The notes: generated from the letters alone by a model not told the origin. Shown: positions 1 through 5,995, counted from the first letter of the stretch. The stretch is 9,008 nt of DNA from Gammaproteobacteria bacterium (GCA_016764035.1 JAESSQ010000157.1:1-9008); one strand, 5' to 3'. A program made the numbers and translations.

Positions 1-1077
1 ACTCACTCGGCCTGCATCGTTACGACCAAGGTCGATTAACATTAGATGCTCAGCCAGTTCTTTAGGGTCTGCCAGTAATTCTTTCTCAAGTGCATTATCA
101 GCAGCTTCGTCACTACCACGCGGACGGGTACCTGCGATGGGCCTAACCGTTACCAGGTCGTCTTCGAGACGAACCAGAATCTCAGGCGACGAACCAACGA
201 CATGGTGATCATCTAGATCAAGGTAATACATATAAGGCGATGGATTTAAACTACGTAGTGCACGGTACAAATCTAATGGCGGCGCCGTAAAAGGAATAGT
301 TAAACGCTGCGATAAAACCACTTGTATGATATCGCCATCAACAATGTACTGCTTAGCCTTTACCACCGCATCTTTATAACCTTGCTCGGTAAAACCGGAA
401 ACAAAATCTTCCTCGTTAACCGTCTGTGCTTCATGTTGCTGCTTTCGCGGTACTTTGTTATCCAGCGTGTTGACTATTTGTTGTAGACGAGCCTCGCCTT
501 TTTGCAGTGCATCGTTGTCTGCGGTATCGACATGCACGACGATAAATAATTTGCCTGACAGGTTATCGAAAACCACCACCTCTTCCGACACCATCAATAA
601 AATATCCGGCGTCTGCAAAGGATCCGGCTTGGCCTTTTTAGCCAGTCGCTTTTCGATATAGGCGATGGTTTCATAACCAAAATAGCCAACCAGGCCACCG
701 GTAAAACGCGGCAGGCTTTCATCATCATAAACATTGAACGTCGACTGGTAGTCAGCAATCCATTGCAAAGGGTCGTCGACTGTTTGCTGCTCAACTAACC
801 GGTCATCTTGGTACTGCGATATCTCATAACCAGAAATTTTAATAACTTTTTTACAAGGCAGACCAATAATCGAATAACGTCCCCATTTCTCACCACCTTG
901 AACCGATTCAAACAGGTAACTGTATGGCGCATTGGCCAGTTTTAGGTAAGTACTCAGCGGCGTGTCCAGGTCGGCAAGGACTTCACGTACCAACGGCACA
1001 CGATTACAGCCTTGTCGCTCGGCTTCACTAAGTATAGAGTTTGATAACTTCGATTTTGAAAATGTTTCAGCAGACAT
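1..1077 (-). CDS. trpE: Anthranilate synthase component I (TrpE), C-terminus cut by window edge
   Basis: TrpE is the chorismate-binding large subunit of anthranilate synthase. With the TrpG glutaminase it converts chorismate to anthranilate, the first committed step of tryptophan synthesis in the cytoplasm. The visible 359 residues read open to the left edge; full-length relatives have roughly 490-500, so the C-terminal quarter or more is missing. Residues 51-72 (PYSYLFESVQGGEKWGRYSI and following) carry the LFES element, and residues 278-283 read NPSPYM; both belong to the tryptophan feedback pocket in this family. PIAGTRPRG at 313-321 has Ala where the paralogue PabB has Lys, which argues for TrpE. 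DLGRNDAGRVS ends the visible part. The start is ATG 1077 with a modest GGA (1085-1087) seven bases upstream. It lies downstream of rpe and gph on the same strand, after a 191-bp gap holding a candidate Trp leader. Confidence 0.95.
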   Translation of the reverse strand, partial: MSAETFSKSKLSNSILSEAERQGCNRVPLVREVLADLDTPLSTYLKLANAPYSYLFESVQGGEKWGRYSIIGLPCKKVIKISGYEISQYQDDRLVEQQTVDDPLQWIADYQSTFNVYDDESLPRFTGGLVGYFGYETIAYIEKRLAKKAKPDPLQTPDILLMVSEEVVVFDNLSGKLFIVVHVDTADNDALQKGEARLQQIVNTLDNKVPRKQQHEAQTVNEEDFVSGFTEQGYKDAVVKAKQYIVDGDIIQVVLSQRLTIPFTAPPLDLYRALRSLNPSPYMYYLDLDDHHVVGSSPEILVRLEDDLVTVRPIAGTRPRGSDEAADNALEKELLADPKELAEHLMLIDLGRNDAGRVS

Positions 1078-1082
1078 TAATT

Positions 1083-1189
1083 TTTCCAGACATAAAAAGA
1101 CAACACGGCCTTAATAAAGGCATTACGACAAAGTGAAAGCATTGCGCTTCACCATCGCCAGTGTTTATTCGCCTCGTTGTGTCTGGAAA
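1083..1189 (-). promoter_or_regulatory. trpE 5' leader fold: long-range stem enclosing two hairpins and the trpE RBS
   Basis: In the minus-strand RNA the segment UUUCCAGACA (1180-1189, inside the leader reading frame) is perfectly complementary over 10 bases to UGUCUGGAAA (1083-1092). The second arm contains the GGA used as the trpE Shine-Dalgarno. Between the arms are two small hairpins. One is at 1133-1152, GTGAAGC with GCTTTCAC (one bulged base, loop GCAAT), covering the last Trp codon and the stop of the leader frame. The other is at 1108-1121, GCCTT with AAGGC and a four-base loop, followed nine bases later by a T5 run (1094-1098). The T run is too far from the hairpin for a textbook attenuator terminator, so hiding of the ribosome-binding site looks at least as likely as transcriptional attenuation. 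The pairing is seen directly; the regulatory role is inference. Confidence 0.5.
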
Positions 1190-1199
1190 GGTATTTCAT
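1149..1199 (-). CDS. Candidate trp leader peptide (TrpL-like, 16 aa)
   Basis: This short frame reads MKYLSRHNEANKHWRW and then TGA. It has two Trp codons (1158-1160 and 1152-1154) in the last three sense codons, 72 bases ahead of the trpE start. Trp codons clustered just before the stop, ahead of a trp biosynthetic gene and next to RNA hairpins, are the hallmark of leader peptides that sense tryptophanyl-tRNA by ribosome stalling. An in-frame ATG at 1217 would give a 22-residue version, and a TTG at 1226 a slightly longer one. No good Shine-Dalgarno precedes either ATG; GGA sits only two bases from ATG 1199. The predicted promoter would start RNA close to ATG 1199, so translation could be leaderless. 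The peptide itself probably has no function beyond being translated. Chance occurrence cannot be excluded for so short a frame. Confidence 0.6.
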   Translation of the reverse strand: MKYLSRHNEANKHWRW

Positions 1200-1205
1200 T
1201 ATCCG

Positions 1206-1233
1206 ATAATAGAACATGTTAGCCAATTGTTAA
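1206..1233 (-). promoter_or_regulatory. Candidate sigma70 promoter for trpE and its leader
   Basis: On the minus strand TTAACA (1228-1233) is followed after 16 bases by TATTAT (1206-1211). Each matches the consensus hexamer at five of six positions. Transcription would begin near 1198-1200, at the start of the leader frame. A second overlapping pair, TTGGCT then 17 bases then GATAAT (1198-1203), would start slightly further down. It implies that trpE can be transcribed independently of rpe and gph. This is inferred from sequence only. Confidence 0.45.
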
Positions 1234-1268
1234 AGACCTCACGGCCAACTATCAGGAAATTAACGCGA

Positions 1269-1940
1269 CTACCAATCCACCAGGTCTTTGATCTCTGTCA
1301 TGGTATCAATCACTGCATCTGGGTCATAATCACGAATATCTTCGCCATGATTATAACCGTATGACATACAGATAATCGAGAAATTGGCTGCCCGTGCAGC
1401 ATTGACATCACTCATGGAGTCACCAATCATTAATGATGCCTCTGGCGAAACGCTAAGCTTCTCGGCTGACATAATCAAAGGTAGAGGATCAGGTTTTTTA
1501 CGTTCGACCATGTCACCACATAATATGGTTTCAAAGTAATCACTGATCCCCAAATCCTGCAAAAGCGGCAAGGTGAACTCACTGGCTTTGTTGGTAACAC
1601 AACCAATTTTCACACCTGTCGATTTTAAAAACTCCATTGCTTCAGGTACGCCATCATACAAACAACTACGTACCGAGGTGTTTACAGCGTATAACTCACG
1701 AAAGATTTCTATCGCTTTGGCATACAGCGTTTCGTTCGGTTCACCATCAAGCTGGTTAACCAGGCCACGCTTTACCAGACGCTCGACACCGTTACCCACC
1801 CAGTGACGTACTCTAGCTTCGCCACGTACTGGCATATCCAGTTGCTTCATCATTTCATCGATGCAATAGGCCAAATCAGGCACGCTATCGACCAGCGTAC
1901 CATCAACATCTATCAATACCATTTCAGGGCGTTTCAACAT
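1269..1940 (-). CDS. gph: Phosphoglycolate phosphatase (HAD superfamily)
   Basis: Gph hydrolyses 2-phosphoglycolate, formed during oxidative damage repair or by RubisCO oxygenation, to glycolate in the cytoplasm. The 223-residue product has all HAD-phosphatase signatures in order. The nucleophile motif is DVDGTLVDS with Asp11 and Asp13. An alpha-helical cap follows (about residues 18-85), then VTNKAS as motif II (about 117-122), KKPDP as the motif III lysine region (about 149-153), and MIGDSMSDVNAA as the acidic metal motif IV (about 172-183). Length is as usual for the family. ATG 1940 lies 24 bases after the rpe stop, with only a weak AAAG upstream. Met7 just before the nucleophile strand is an alternative start but would leave an unusually short lead-in. 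Its place between rpe and trpE is the arrangement known from many gammaproteobacteria and makes cotranscription with rpe likely. A related HAD phosphatase with another substrate is possible but less likely here. Confidence 0.93.
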   Translation of the reverse strand: MLKRPEMVLIDVDGTLVDSVPDLAYCIDEMMKQLDMPVRGEARVRHWVGNGVERLVKRGLVNQLDGEPNETLYAKAIEIFRELYAVNTSVRSCLYDGVPEAMEFLKSTGVKIGCVTNKASEFTLPLLQDLGISDYFETILCGDMVERKKPDPLPLIMSAEKLSVSPEASLMIGDSMSDVNAARAANFSIICMSYGYNHGEDIRDYDPDAVIDTMTEIKDLVDW

Positions 1941-1964
1941 GATACGTATCTTTAATTAAGTAAT

Positions 1965-2651
1965 TTAAGCTTTAGCCAGTTCTGCACGCATTGCTGCCAC
2001 CACAGTGTTGTAATCATTAGCATCATTAGCGCTTTTGGCACTAAAGATTGCTGAACCAGCAACAAAAGTATCCGCGCCCGCTTTTGCGATTTCACAGATG
2101 TTATCTACTTTAACGCCACCATCAACTTCCAGGCGTATATCAAGGCCTGAATCGTCAATCATTTTACGAACCTGACGCAGCTTACCTAAGGTTGACGGGA
2201 TGAATGACTGACCACCAAACCCTGGATTTACTGACATCAACAAGATCATATCCACTTTGTCCATAACATATTCCAGGTGACTCAATGGTGTTGCCGGATT
2301 AAATACCAGGCCTGACTTACAACCACAATCGCGAATCAATTGTAAGCTACGATCGAGATGCTCACTGGCCTCTGGGTGAAAAGTAATGTAGGTTGCGCCA
2401 GCATCAGCAAAATCAGGAATAACACGATCCACAGGCTTAACCATTAAATGCACATCGATATCTGCAGTAACACCGTGCTTGCGCAATGCGTCACACACCA
2501 ATGGACCAATCGTCAGGTTCGGCACAAAGTGATTATCCATTACATCGAAATGCACGATATCTGCGCCCGATGCTAATACGTTATCCACTTCTGGTCCTAA
2601 CATTGCAAAATCTGCGGATAGGATAGATGGTGCTATTTTAAAATCTGACAT
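1965..2651 (-). CDS. rpe: Ribulose-phosphate 3-epimerase
   Basis: Rpe interconverts ribulose 5-phosphate and xylulose 5-phosphate in the pentose phosphate pathway and the Calvin cycle. The 228-residue product is a TIM barrel with the family landmarks: IAPSILSADF (6-15), HFDVMDNHFVPN (34-45), DVHLMV (66-71), MSVNPGFGGQSF (139-150), EVDGGV (175-180) and FVAGSAIF (196-203). Metal and catalytic residues His34, Asp36, His68 and Asp177 are present. The frame stays open upstream to an ATG at 2741, which would add 30 residues. I prefer ATG 2651 because AAAGGGG (2660-2666) lies eight bases before it, and because known Rpe proteins begin a few residues before the APSILSAD strand. It is first in the run rpe-gph-trpE and is divergent from the CopD-like gene. 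Confidence 0.96.
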   Translation of the reverse strand: MSDFKIAPSILSADFAMLGPEVDNVLASGADIVHFDVMDNHFVPNLTIGPLVCDALRKHGVTADIDVHLMVKPVDRVIPDFADAGATYITFHPEASEHLDRSLQLIRDCGCKSGLVFNPATPLSHLEYVMDKVDMILLMSVNPGFGGQSFIPSTLGKLRQVRKMIDDSGLDIRLEVDGGVKVDNICEIAKAGADTFVAGSAIFSAKSANDANDYNTVVAAMRAELAKA

Positions 2652-2659
2652 AATCGGTG

Positions 2660-2666
2660 CCCCTTT
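2660..2666 (-). promoter_or_regulatory. Ribosome-binding site that fixes the rpe start
   Basis: AAAGGGG on the minus strand lies eight bases before ATG 2651. It is the best Shine-Dalgarno match in this region and supports the internal Met over the upstream ATG at 2741, which lacks a comparable site. Confidence 0.6.
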
Positions 2667-2763
2667 AATATTGTAGTGTGCGATAAAAAAACGTGACACA
2701 TCATACATCATTGCAGTAACTGACTCCACTCGAGATTCCATATCCCACCTTTACATAACAGCA

Positions 2764-2793
2764 ATGACAAGATTATGATGCGCGTTCTATTAT
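2764..2793 (+). promoter_or_regulatory. Candidate promoter of the CopD-like gene
   Basis: ATGACA (2764-2769), 18 bases, then TATTAT (2788-2793) gives two hexamers that each match the sigma70 consensus at five of six positions. RNA would start near 2800, just ahead of a GGTAG ribosome-binding site (2802-2806) and ATG 2812. This leaves a very short 5' leader and agrees with the ATG start rather than the TTG at 2794. Confidence 0.4.
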
Positions 2794-2811
2794 TTGACGC
2801 TGGTAGAAACC

Positions 2812-3267
2812 ATGATATATAGCATTAGCCTTCATATTCTTGCCGCCATGATCTGGGTTGGCGGCATGTTCTTTGCTTACAATGCACTGCGACCCGCAGC
2901 AGCACAGGTACTCGAACCACCGCTTCGACTTGAACTATGGGTACAGGTATTCCGCCATTTTTTTGTCTGGGTATGGCTAAGTATTGCGTTGATACTGGCA
3001 ACCGGTTACTGGATGCTATTTAACTATTTTGGCGGCTTTGCCAACGCAGGCACACATATTCACATTATGCATGGCGGCGCATTCGTTATGATCATCATTT
3101 ATCTACACGTTTTTTATGCGCCATACCGACGCTTAAAACGAGCCGTCATTATTCAAGACTACCCATCGGCCGGCATACAACTCAATCAAATCCGCAAACT
3201 CATCGGTTTAAACACACTCATAGGACTGTTGGTAATTACCGTGGCCAGTGCTGGTCGCTACTTGTAA
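2812..3267 (+). CDS. CopD-like four-helix inner-membrane protein
   Basis: The 151-residue protein is strongly hydrophobic, with four predicted membrane helices at about residues 2-24, 47-69, 86-104 and 130-147. LHILAAMIWVGGMFF in the first helix, with His8, resembles CopD-family proteins and the related small four-helix HemJ (protoporphyrinogen oxidase) fold. His8, His49, His87 and His99 lie in or at the edges of helices and could bind haem or copper. His82 and His84 lie in the loop before helix 3. Exact function is unknown: copper handling, haem metabolism and electron transfer are all possible. The frame is also open to a TTG at 2794 (157 residues). ATG 2812 is preferred because GGTAG lies five bases upstream and the first helix is complete from there. 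It is divergent from rpe and is followed after 217 bp by a cytochrome c gene on the same strand, which weakly suggests a redox link. Confidence 0.8.
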   Translation: MIYSISLHILAAMIWVGGMFFAYNALRPAAAQVLEPPLRLELWVQVFRHFFVWVWLSIALILATGYWMLFNYFGGFANAGTHIHIMHGGAFVMIIIYLHVFYAPYRRLKRAVIIQDYPSAGIQLNQIRKLIGLNTLIGLLVITVASAGRYL

Positions 3268-3361
3268 ACATTCTCAATACCTATAATAAGATATAATCCG
3301 TCAACGTTGAGGAATATGGCAAATAGACTATATTTAAGGTAACATCTGCCGCCATGAACCG

Positions 3362-3391
3362 TGATTACAGTAATTCACACACCTGTAATCA
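3362..3391. repeat. Perfect 9-bp inverted repeat upstream of the cytochrome c gene
   Basis: TGATTACAG (3362-3370) and CTGTAATCA (3383-3391) are perfect inverted copies separated by 12 bases. Their centres are 21 bp apart, two turns of B-DNA, as expected for a dimeric regulator binding one face of the helix. It could also fold as an RNA hairpin. No T run follows, so it is not an intrinsic terminator. The binding factor is unknown. Confidence 0.5.
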
Positions 3392-3422
3392 ACTTTTAAC
3401 CGGCTTAAATAATTTATATATA

Positions 3423-3459
3423 GTTGATATTAAACAATATTATTTTGTTAAATATCAAC
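3423..3459. repeat. AT-rich 15-bp inverted repeat just before the cytochrome c RBS
   Basis: Arms 3423-3437 (GTTGATATTAAACAA) and 3445-3459 (TTGTTAAATATCAAC) pair at 14 of 15 positions around a seven-base loop. The structure ends 13 bases before the GAGGAG ribosome-binding site. It may be an operator, an mRNA-stabilising hairpin, or a switch over translation. Each outer arm contains TTGAT, but the spacing does not fit an FNR/ANR site. Confidence 0.5.
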
Positions 3460-3472
3460 CTTCTAAAAAACT

Positions 3473-3478
3473 GAGGAG
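3473..3478 (+). promoter_or_regulatory. Strong ribosome-binding site of the cytochrome c gene
   Basis: GAGGAG lies six bases ahead of ATG 3485, the strongest Shine-Dalgarno match in the window. It fits a well-expressed periplasmic protein. Confidence 0.75.
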
Positions 3479-3484
3479 TAACCT

Positions 3485-3793
3485 ATGAAACATCAAATTT
3501 TAGCAATCGTATCTGCTTTAACCCTTGCTGCTAGTGCTAATGTAGCTTTTGCTGGCGACGCTGCTGCAGGCAAAGCTAAATCTGCCACTTGTGCGGGTTG
3601 TCATGGCGCCGCTGGTGTTAGCGCTGTACCAACATTTCCTAATTTAGCTGGCCAAAAAGAAGCTTACCTTGCTAAGCAATTAAAAGATTTTAAAAATGGC
3701 AGCCGCAAAGACCCAACCATGAACGGCATGGCAGCACCTTTAAGCGATGCTGATATGGCTAACCTTGCAGCTTATTACGCAGGCCTGAAATAA
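3485..3793 (+). CDS. Periplasmic monohaem c-type cytochrome (class I, c553/c4-like)
   Basis: The 102-residue precursor is a small soluble electron carrier. Residues 1-23 are a Sec signal peptide: Lys2, a hydrophobic core, and AFA before GDAAAGK, giving a mature protein of about 79 residues. The single haem site CAGCH is at 36-40, with His40 as axial ligand. PTFPNLAGQ (49-57) and YLAKQLKDF (61-69) are typical of the c553 group and of each half of the dihaem cytochrome c4. By comparison with the MTGM element of cytochrome c4, Met79 in MNGM (79-82) is the likely second axial ligand; Met82 is the alternative. LSDADMANLAAYYAGL forms the C-terminal helix. It ends in a strong terminator and has its own long 5' region with two inverted repeats. 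Its redox partner is not shown by the sequence; the CopD-like neighbour is a candidate only by position. Confidence 0.93.
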   Translation: MKHQILAIVSALTLAASANVAFAGDAAAGKAKSATCAGCHGAAGVSAVPTFPNLAGQKEAYLAKQLKDFKNGSRKDPTMNGMAAPLSDADMANLAAYYAGLK

Positions 3794-3822
3794 GCTTAAT
3801 CAGCCTTTATTTTAGTTACTTG

Positions 3823-3858
3823 AAAATGCCAGCGGCTTAACCACCACTGGCATTTTTT
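3823..3858 (+). terminator. Intrinsic terminator after the cytochrome c gene
   Basis: AAAATGCCAG (3823-3832) pairs perfectly over 10 bases with CTGGCATTTT (3847-3856), leaving a 14-base loop, and runs into T6 (3853-3858). The stem begins 29 bases after the cytochrome stop. It separates that gene from the DUF3187 gene downstream. The A run on the other side could let it work in both directions. Confidence 0.88.
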
Positions 3859-3879
3859 ATGCCTGTCATATAAGTAGAT

Positions 3880-4935
3880 ATGCCCACTTACAGTTTATAC
3901 ACATCCACTACGTTTAACGGCTGCAAAACAGGTTGCATATACAATACACGAGCATTCTTTCTGCTTTACATATTGCTCTTGCCCAGCCATCTCCTGGCTT
4001 CAGCTTCACACACCAACTTCCAGCCTTTTGAAATACGCGACCAAAATTTGCTTAATCTGGTTCACGGGCAACCCCTTCCGACCAATGCACAATTAAATAA
4101 TAAAAACCAGGGCATATGGTCAAGCGGCCTGGTGGTTACCAATGCGCTCAATATCGAAACCAGCAATAACGAGAGTATTTATCTCGATTATGAAGCTTAC
4201 CGTTTAAATATTTCTTATCAACATGGGCTAAACGAAAAGTGGAATATTAAGTTTGATATACCACTAATACATCAAACAGGTGGTTTTTTAGATTCTACGA
4301 TAGACAACTGGCACGAACTTTTTGACTTGCCTCAATCAAACCGTCCATTTGTCGAAAATGATCAATATGAAATAAATTATACTGTCGGCAATCAGTCGTT
4401 AGTAAACCTGGATGAATCAAACACATCATTGGGCGATATCCAGATTGCCTTGGCATACTCACTTATTGAGAGCGATAGCTCTACGCTAAGTTTATGGAGC
4501 AGCTTAAAATTACCGACAGGTGATGAGAAAAAATTAAGTGGCAGTGGGGCAACAGATATCTCTGCATGGCTTGCATTAAACCAACAATTAAGTAAAAACT
4601 GGTTGCTAAATATCAACGCTGGCACAGTGCTTTTGGGTAACAACACATACCAGAACATTGCCTTATCTGATTATGCTTTTTTCGGCCACATCATGCTCAA
4701 CTGGTCATTCACCGACCATATAAATATAAAAGCACAGCTACAGGGTCACACCAGTTATTACGATGACAGTCAGCTATTAATTCTCGGTGACACTTACTTT
4801 TTAACTTTCGGCACGTCAATTAAAATCAACGCATGCCAGCAATTAGATATTGCCATAAGCGAAGACATCAAAGTTGATGCCTCACCCGACGCCAGCTTTT
4901 TGCTCAACTGGCGTAGTTATACCTCAGGCTGTTAA
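3880..4935 (+). CDS. DUF3187 family protein, probably outer-membrane beta-barrel
   Basis: The 351-residue product matches the DUF3187 pattern by recognition of its motifs. These are the N-terminal FQPFEIRDQNLLNLVHGQPLP (from about 47, including the QPF..RDQN core), a middle block of alternating polar and hydrophobic strands, SLKLPTGDEKKLSGSGATD near 208-226, and strand-like segments to the C-terminus. Such alternation and the lack of long helices after the leader fit a secreted barrel. The function of the family is not established. Residues 25-42 (AFFLLYILLLPSHLLASA) look like a signal peptide, but 24 residues precede it, an unusually long N-region. No alternative ATG, GTG or TTG starts just ahead of the hydrophobic core. 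No clear Shine-Dalgarno precedes ATG 3880 and the frame is closed by a TAA nine bases upstream. It is the first gene after a strong terminator, so it should have its own promoter, which I could not identify. Confidence 0.8.
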   Translation: MPTYSLYTSTTFNGCKTGCIYNTRAFFLLYILLLPSHLLASASHTNFQPFEIRDQNLLNLVHGQPLPTNAQLNNKNQGIWSSGLVVTNALNIETSNNESIYLDYEAYRLNISYQHGLNEKWNIKFDIPLIHQTGGFLDSTIDNWHELFDLPQSNRPFVENDQYEINYTVGNQSLVNLDESNTSLGDIQIALAYSLIESDSSTLSLWSSLKLPTGDEKKLSGSGATDISAWLALNQQLSKNWLLNINAGTVLLGNNTYQNIALSDYAFFGHIMLNWSFTDHINIKAQLQGHTSYYDDSQLLILGDTYFLTFGTSIKINACQQLDIAISEDIKVDASPDASFLLNWRSYTSGC

Positions 4936-4943
4936 ATAAAACC

Positions 4944-5927
4944 TTAGTCAAGAATTTGTGTTAACGCTGCTTTAACCACTGCACTGTCTGCATCGGGACG
5001 GTGGCTGTTTTCACTCAGATAACGCCGCCACGCCCGGGCACCCGGACGCCCCTGAAACATACCCAGTATGTGTCGCGTCATCGAATGTAGCGCAACGCCA
5101 TTTGCAAGTTCAGCATCGATATAGTCACACATTTGTAACACGATTTGCTCACGTGTTCTACAGCTTGCCTTTTCGTCCTGATAAATAAGCGCATCGACCG
5201 ACGCCAATAGATAAGGATTATGGTACGCCTCACGACCCAGCATGGCGCCATCGACATGCTGTAACTGCTGCTGCACGACGTCGATACTTTGCACACCACC
5301 GTTGATAATAATGCTTAGTTCAGGCATTTCGCTTTTAAGACGATGCACATATTCGTACTTGAGCGGTGGAATCTCACGGTTTTCTTTTGGGCTTAAACCC
5401 TGTAGCCAGGCTTTGCGTGCATGCACGATGAAAGTATCACAGCCGACATCGGCTACAACCGAAACAAAGTTTTTAAGCGCCGGATAGCCATCCATATCAT
5501 CAATACCAATACGGCACTTAACGGTTACTGGAATTGATACCTTTGTATTCATCGCGCTGATGCAATCGGCAACCAGCTCAGGTTTTGCCATCAGGCAAGC
5601 GCCAAACGCACCGGTTTGAACACGATCACTGGGACAGCCCACATTGAGATTTACTTCATCAAAACCGGCATCTTCTGCCATGGTCGCACATTGCGCCAAT
5701 GCTTCGGGATTACTGCCACCAAGCTGCAAGGCGATGGGGTGTTCGCACGCATGATAAGCCAGCAACCGTTTTTGCTTGCCTACTTTTTGATCGTTGTGCA
5801 GCAGCGCACCGGTATTGACCATTTCGGTGTATAACAAACTGTGCTTTGTTATCAGCCGCAAAAAATAACGGGCATGGCGATCAGTCCAGCCCATCATCGG
5901 TGCTATTGAAATTTTTCGTGCATTCAT
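4944..5927 (-). CDS. dusA: tRNA-dihydrouridine synthase A
   Basis: DusA is a flavoenzyme that uses NADPH to reduce uridines 20 and 20a in the D-loop of tRNAs. The 327-residue product contains IAPMMGWTDRHARYF (8-22), LLYTEMVNTGALLH (31-44), HPIALQLGGS (63-72), the NLNVGCPSDRVQ motif with catalytic Cys98 (93-104), GAFGACLM (106-113), VKCRIGID (136-143), HARKAWLQGLSPKENR (169-184) and a phosphate-binding INGGV...VDGAMLGREAYHNP block (208-238). GMFQGRPGARAWRRYLS near the end is diagnostic for DusA over DusB or DusC. The usual Asp/Asn-type residue before WTD is Gly13 here. ATG 5927 follows GCGGA closely, and the longer E. coli N-terminus is not conserved. Its stop lies eight bases from that of the convergent DUF3187 gene, with no terminator between. 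Confidence 0.96.
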   Translation of the reverse strand: MNARKISIAPMMGWTDRHARYFLRLITKHSLLYTEMVNTGALLHNDQKVGKQKRLLAYHACEHPIALQLGGSNPEALAQCATMAEDAGFDEVNLNVGCPSDRVQTGAFGACLMAKPELVADCISAMNTKVSIPVTVKCRIGIDDMDGYPALKNFVSVVADVGCDTFIVHARKAWLQGLSPKENREIPPLKYEYVHRLKSEMPELSIIINGGVQSIDVVQQQLQHVDGAMLGREAYHNPYLLASVDALIYQDEKASCRTREQIVLQMCDYIDAELANGVALHSMTRHILGMFQGRPGARAWRRYLSENSHRPDADSAVVKAALTQILD

Positions 5928-5983
5928 CCGCGCATTTTACGCGAATAACATACATAGCAACATGCTTACCATACACATGTACA

Positions 5984-5989
5984 ATTATA
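5984..5989 (-). promoter_or_regulatory. Candidate -10 element for dusA
   Basis: A perfect TATAAT on the minus strand lies 57 bases upstream of the dusA start. No convincing -35 hexamer is found at 16-18 bases. An imperfect dyad overlaps the place where one would sit. Confidence 0.3.
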
Positions 5990-5995
5990 AAGACG

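Noticed and set aside
1222..1236. TCTTTAACAATTG on the minus strand, resembling the boxA of rRNA leaders
   Set aside because: It is a short AT-rich match without the following boxC-like or rRNA sequence, and its TTAACA is better explained as a -35 hexamer.
1161..1364. 67-residue plus-strand frame across the gph end and trpE leader
   Set aside because: It is antisense to the gph 3' end and the trp leader, with no RBS and no recognisable domain.
2652..2741. 30-residue N-terminal extension of rpe
   Set aside because: It has no Rpe-like sequence, no good RBS, and a strong RBS precedes the internal ATG at 2651.
2794..2821. TTGACG-16-TATATA on the plus strand, a good-looking sigma70 promoter
   Set aside because: It would start RNA downstream of ATG 2812 and remove the first membrane helix of the CopD-like protein. 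The pair at 2764-2793 fits the gene better.
3423..3459. FNR/ANR-type site from the TTGAT arms
   Set aside because: The arms must be four bases apart for that site; here they are far apart and the match is only five bases.
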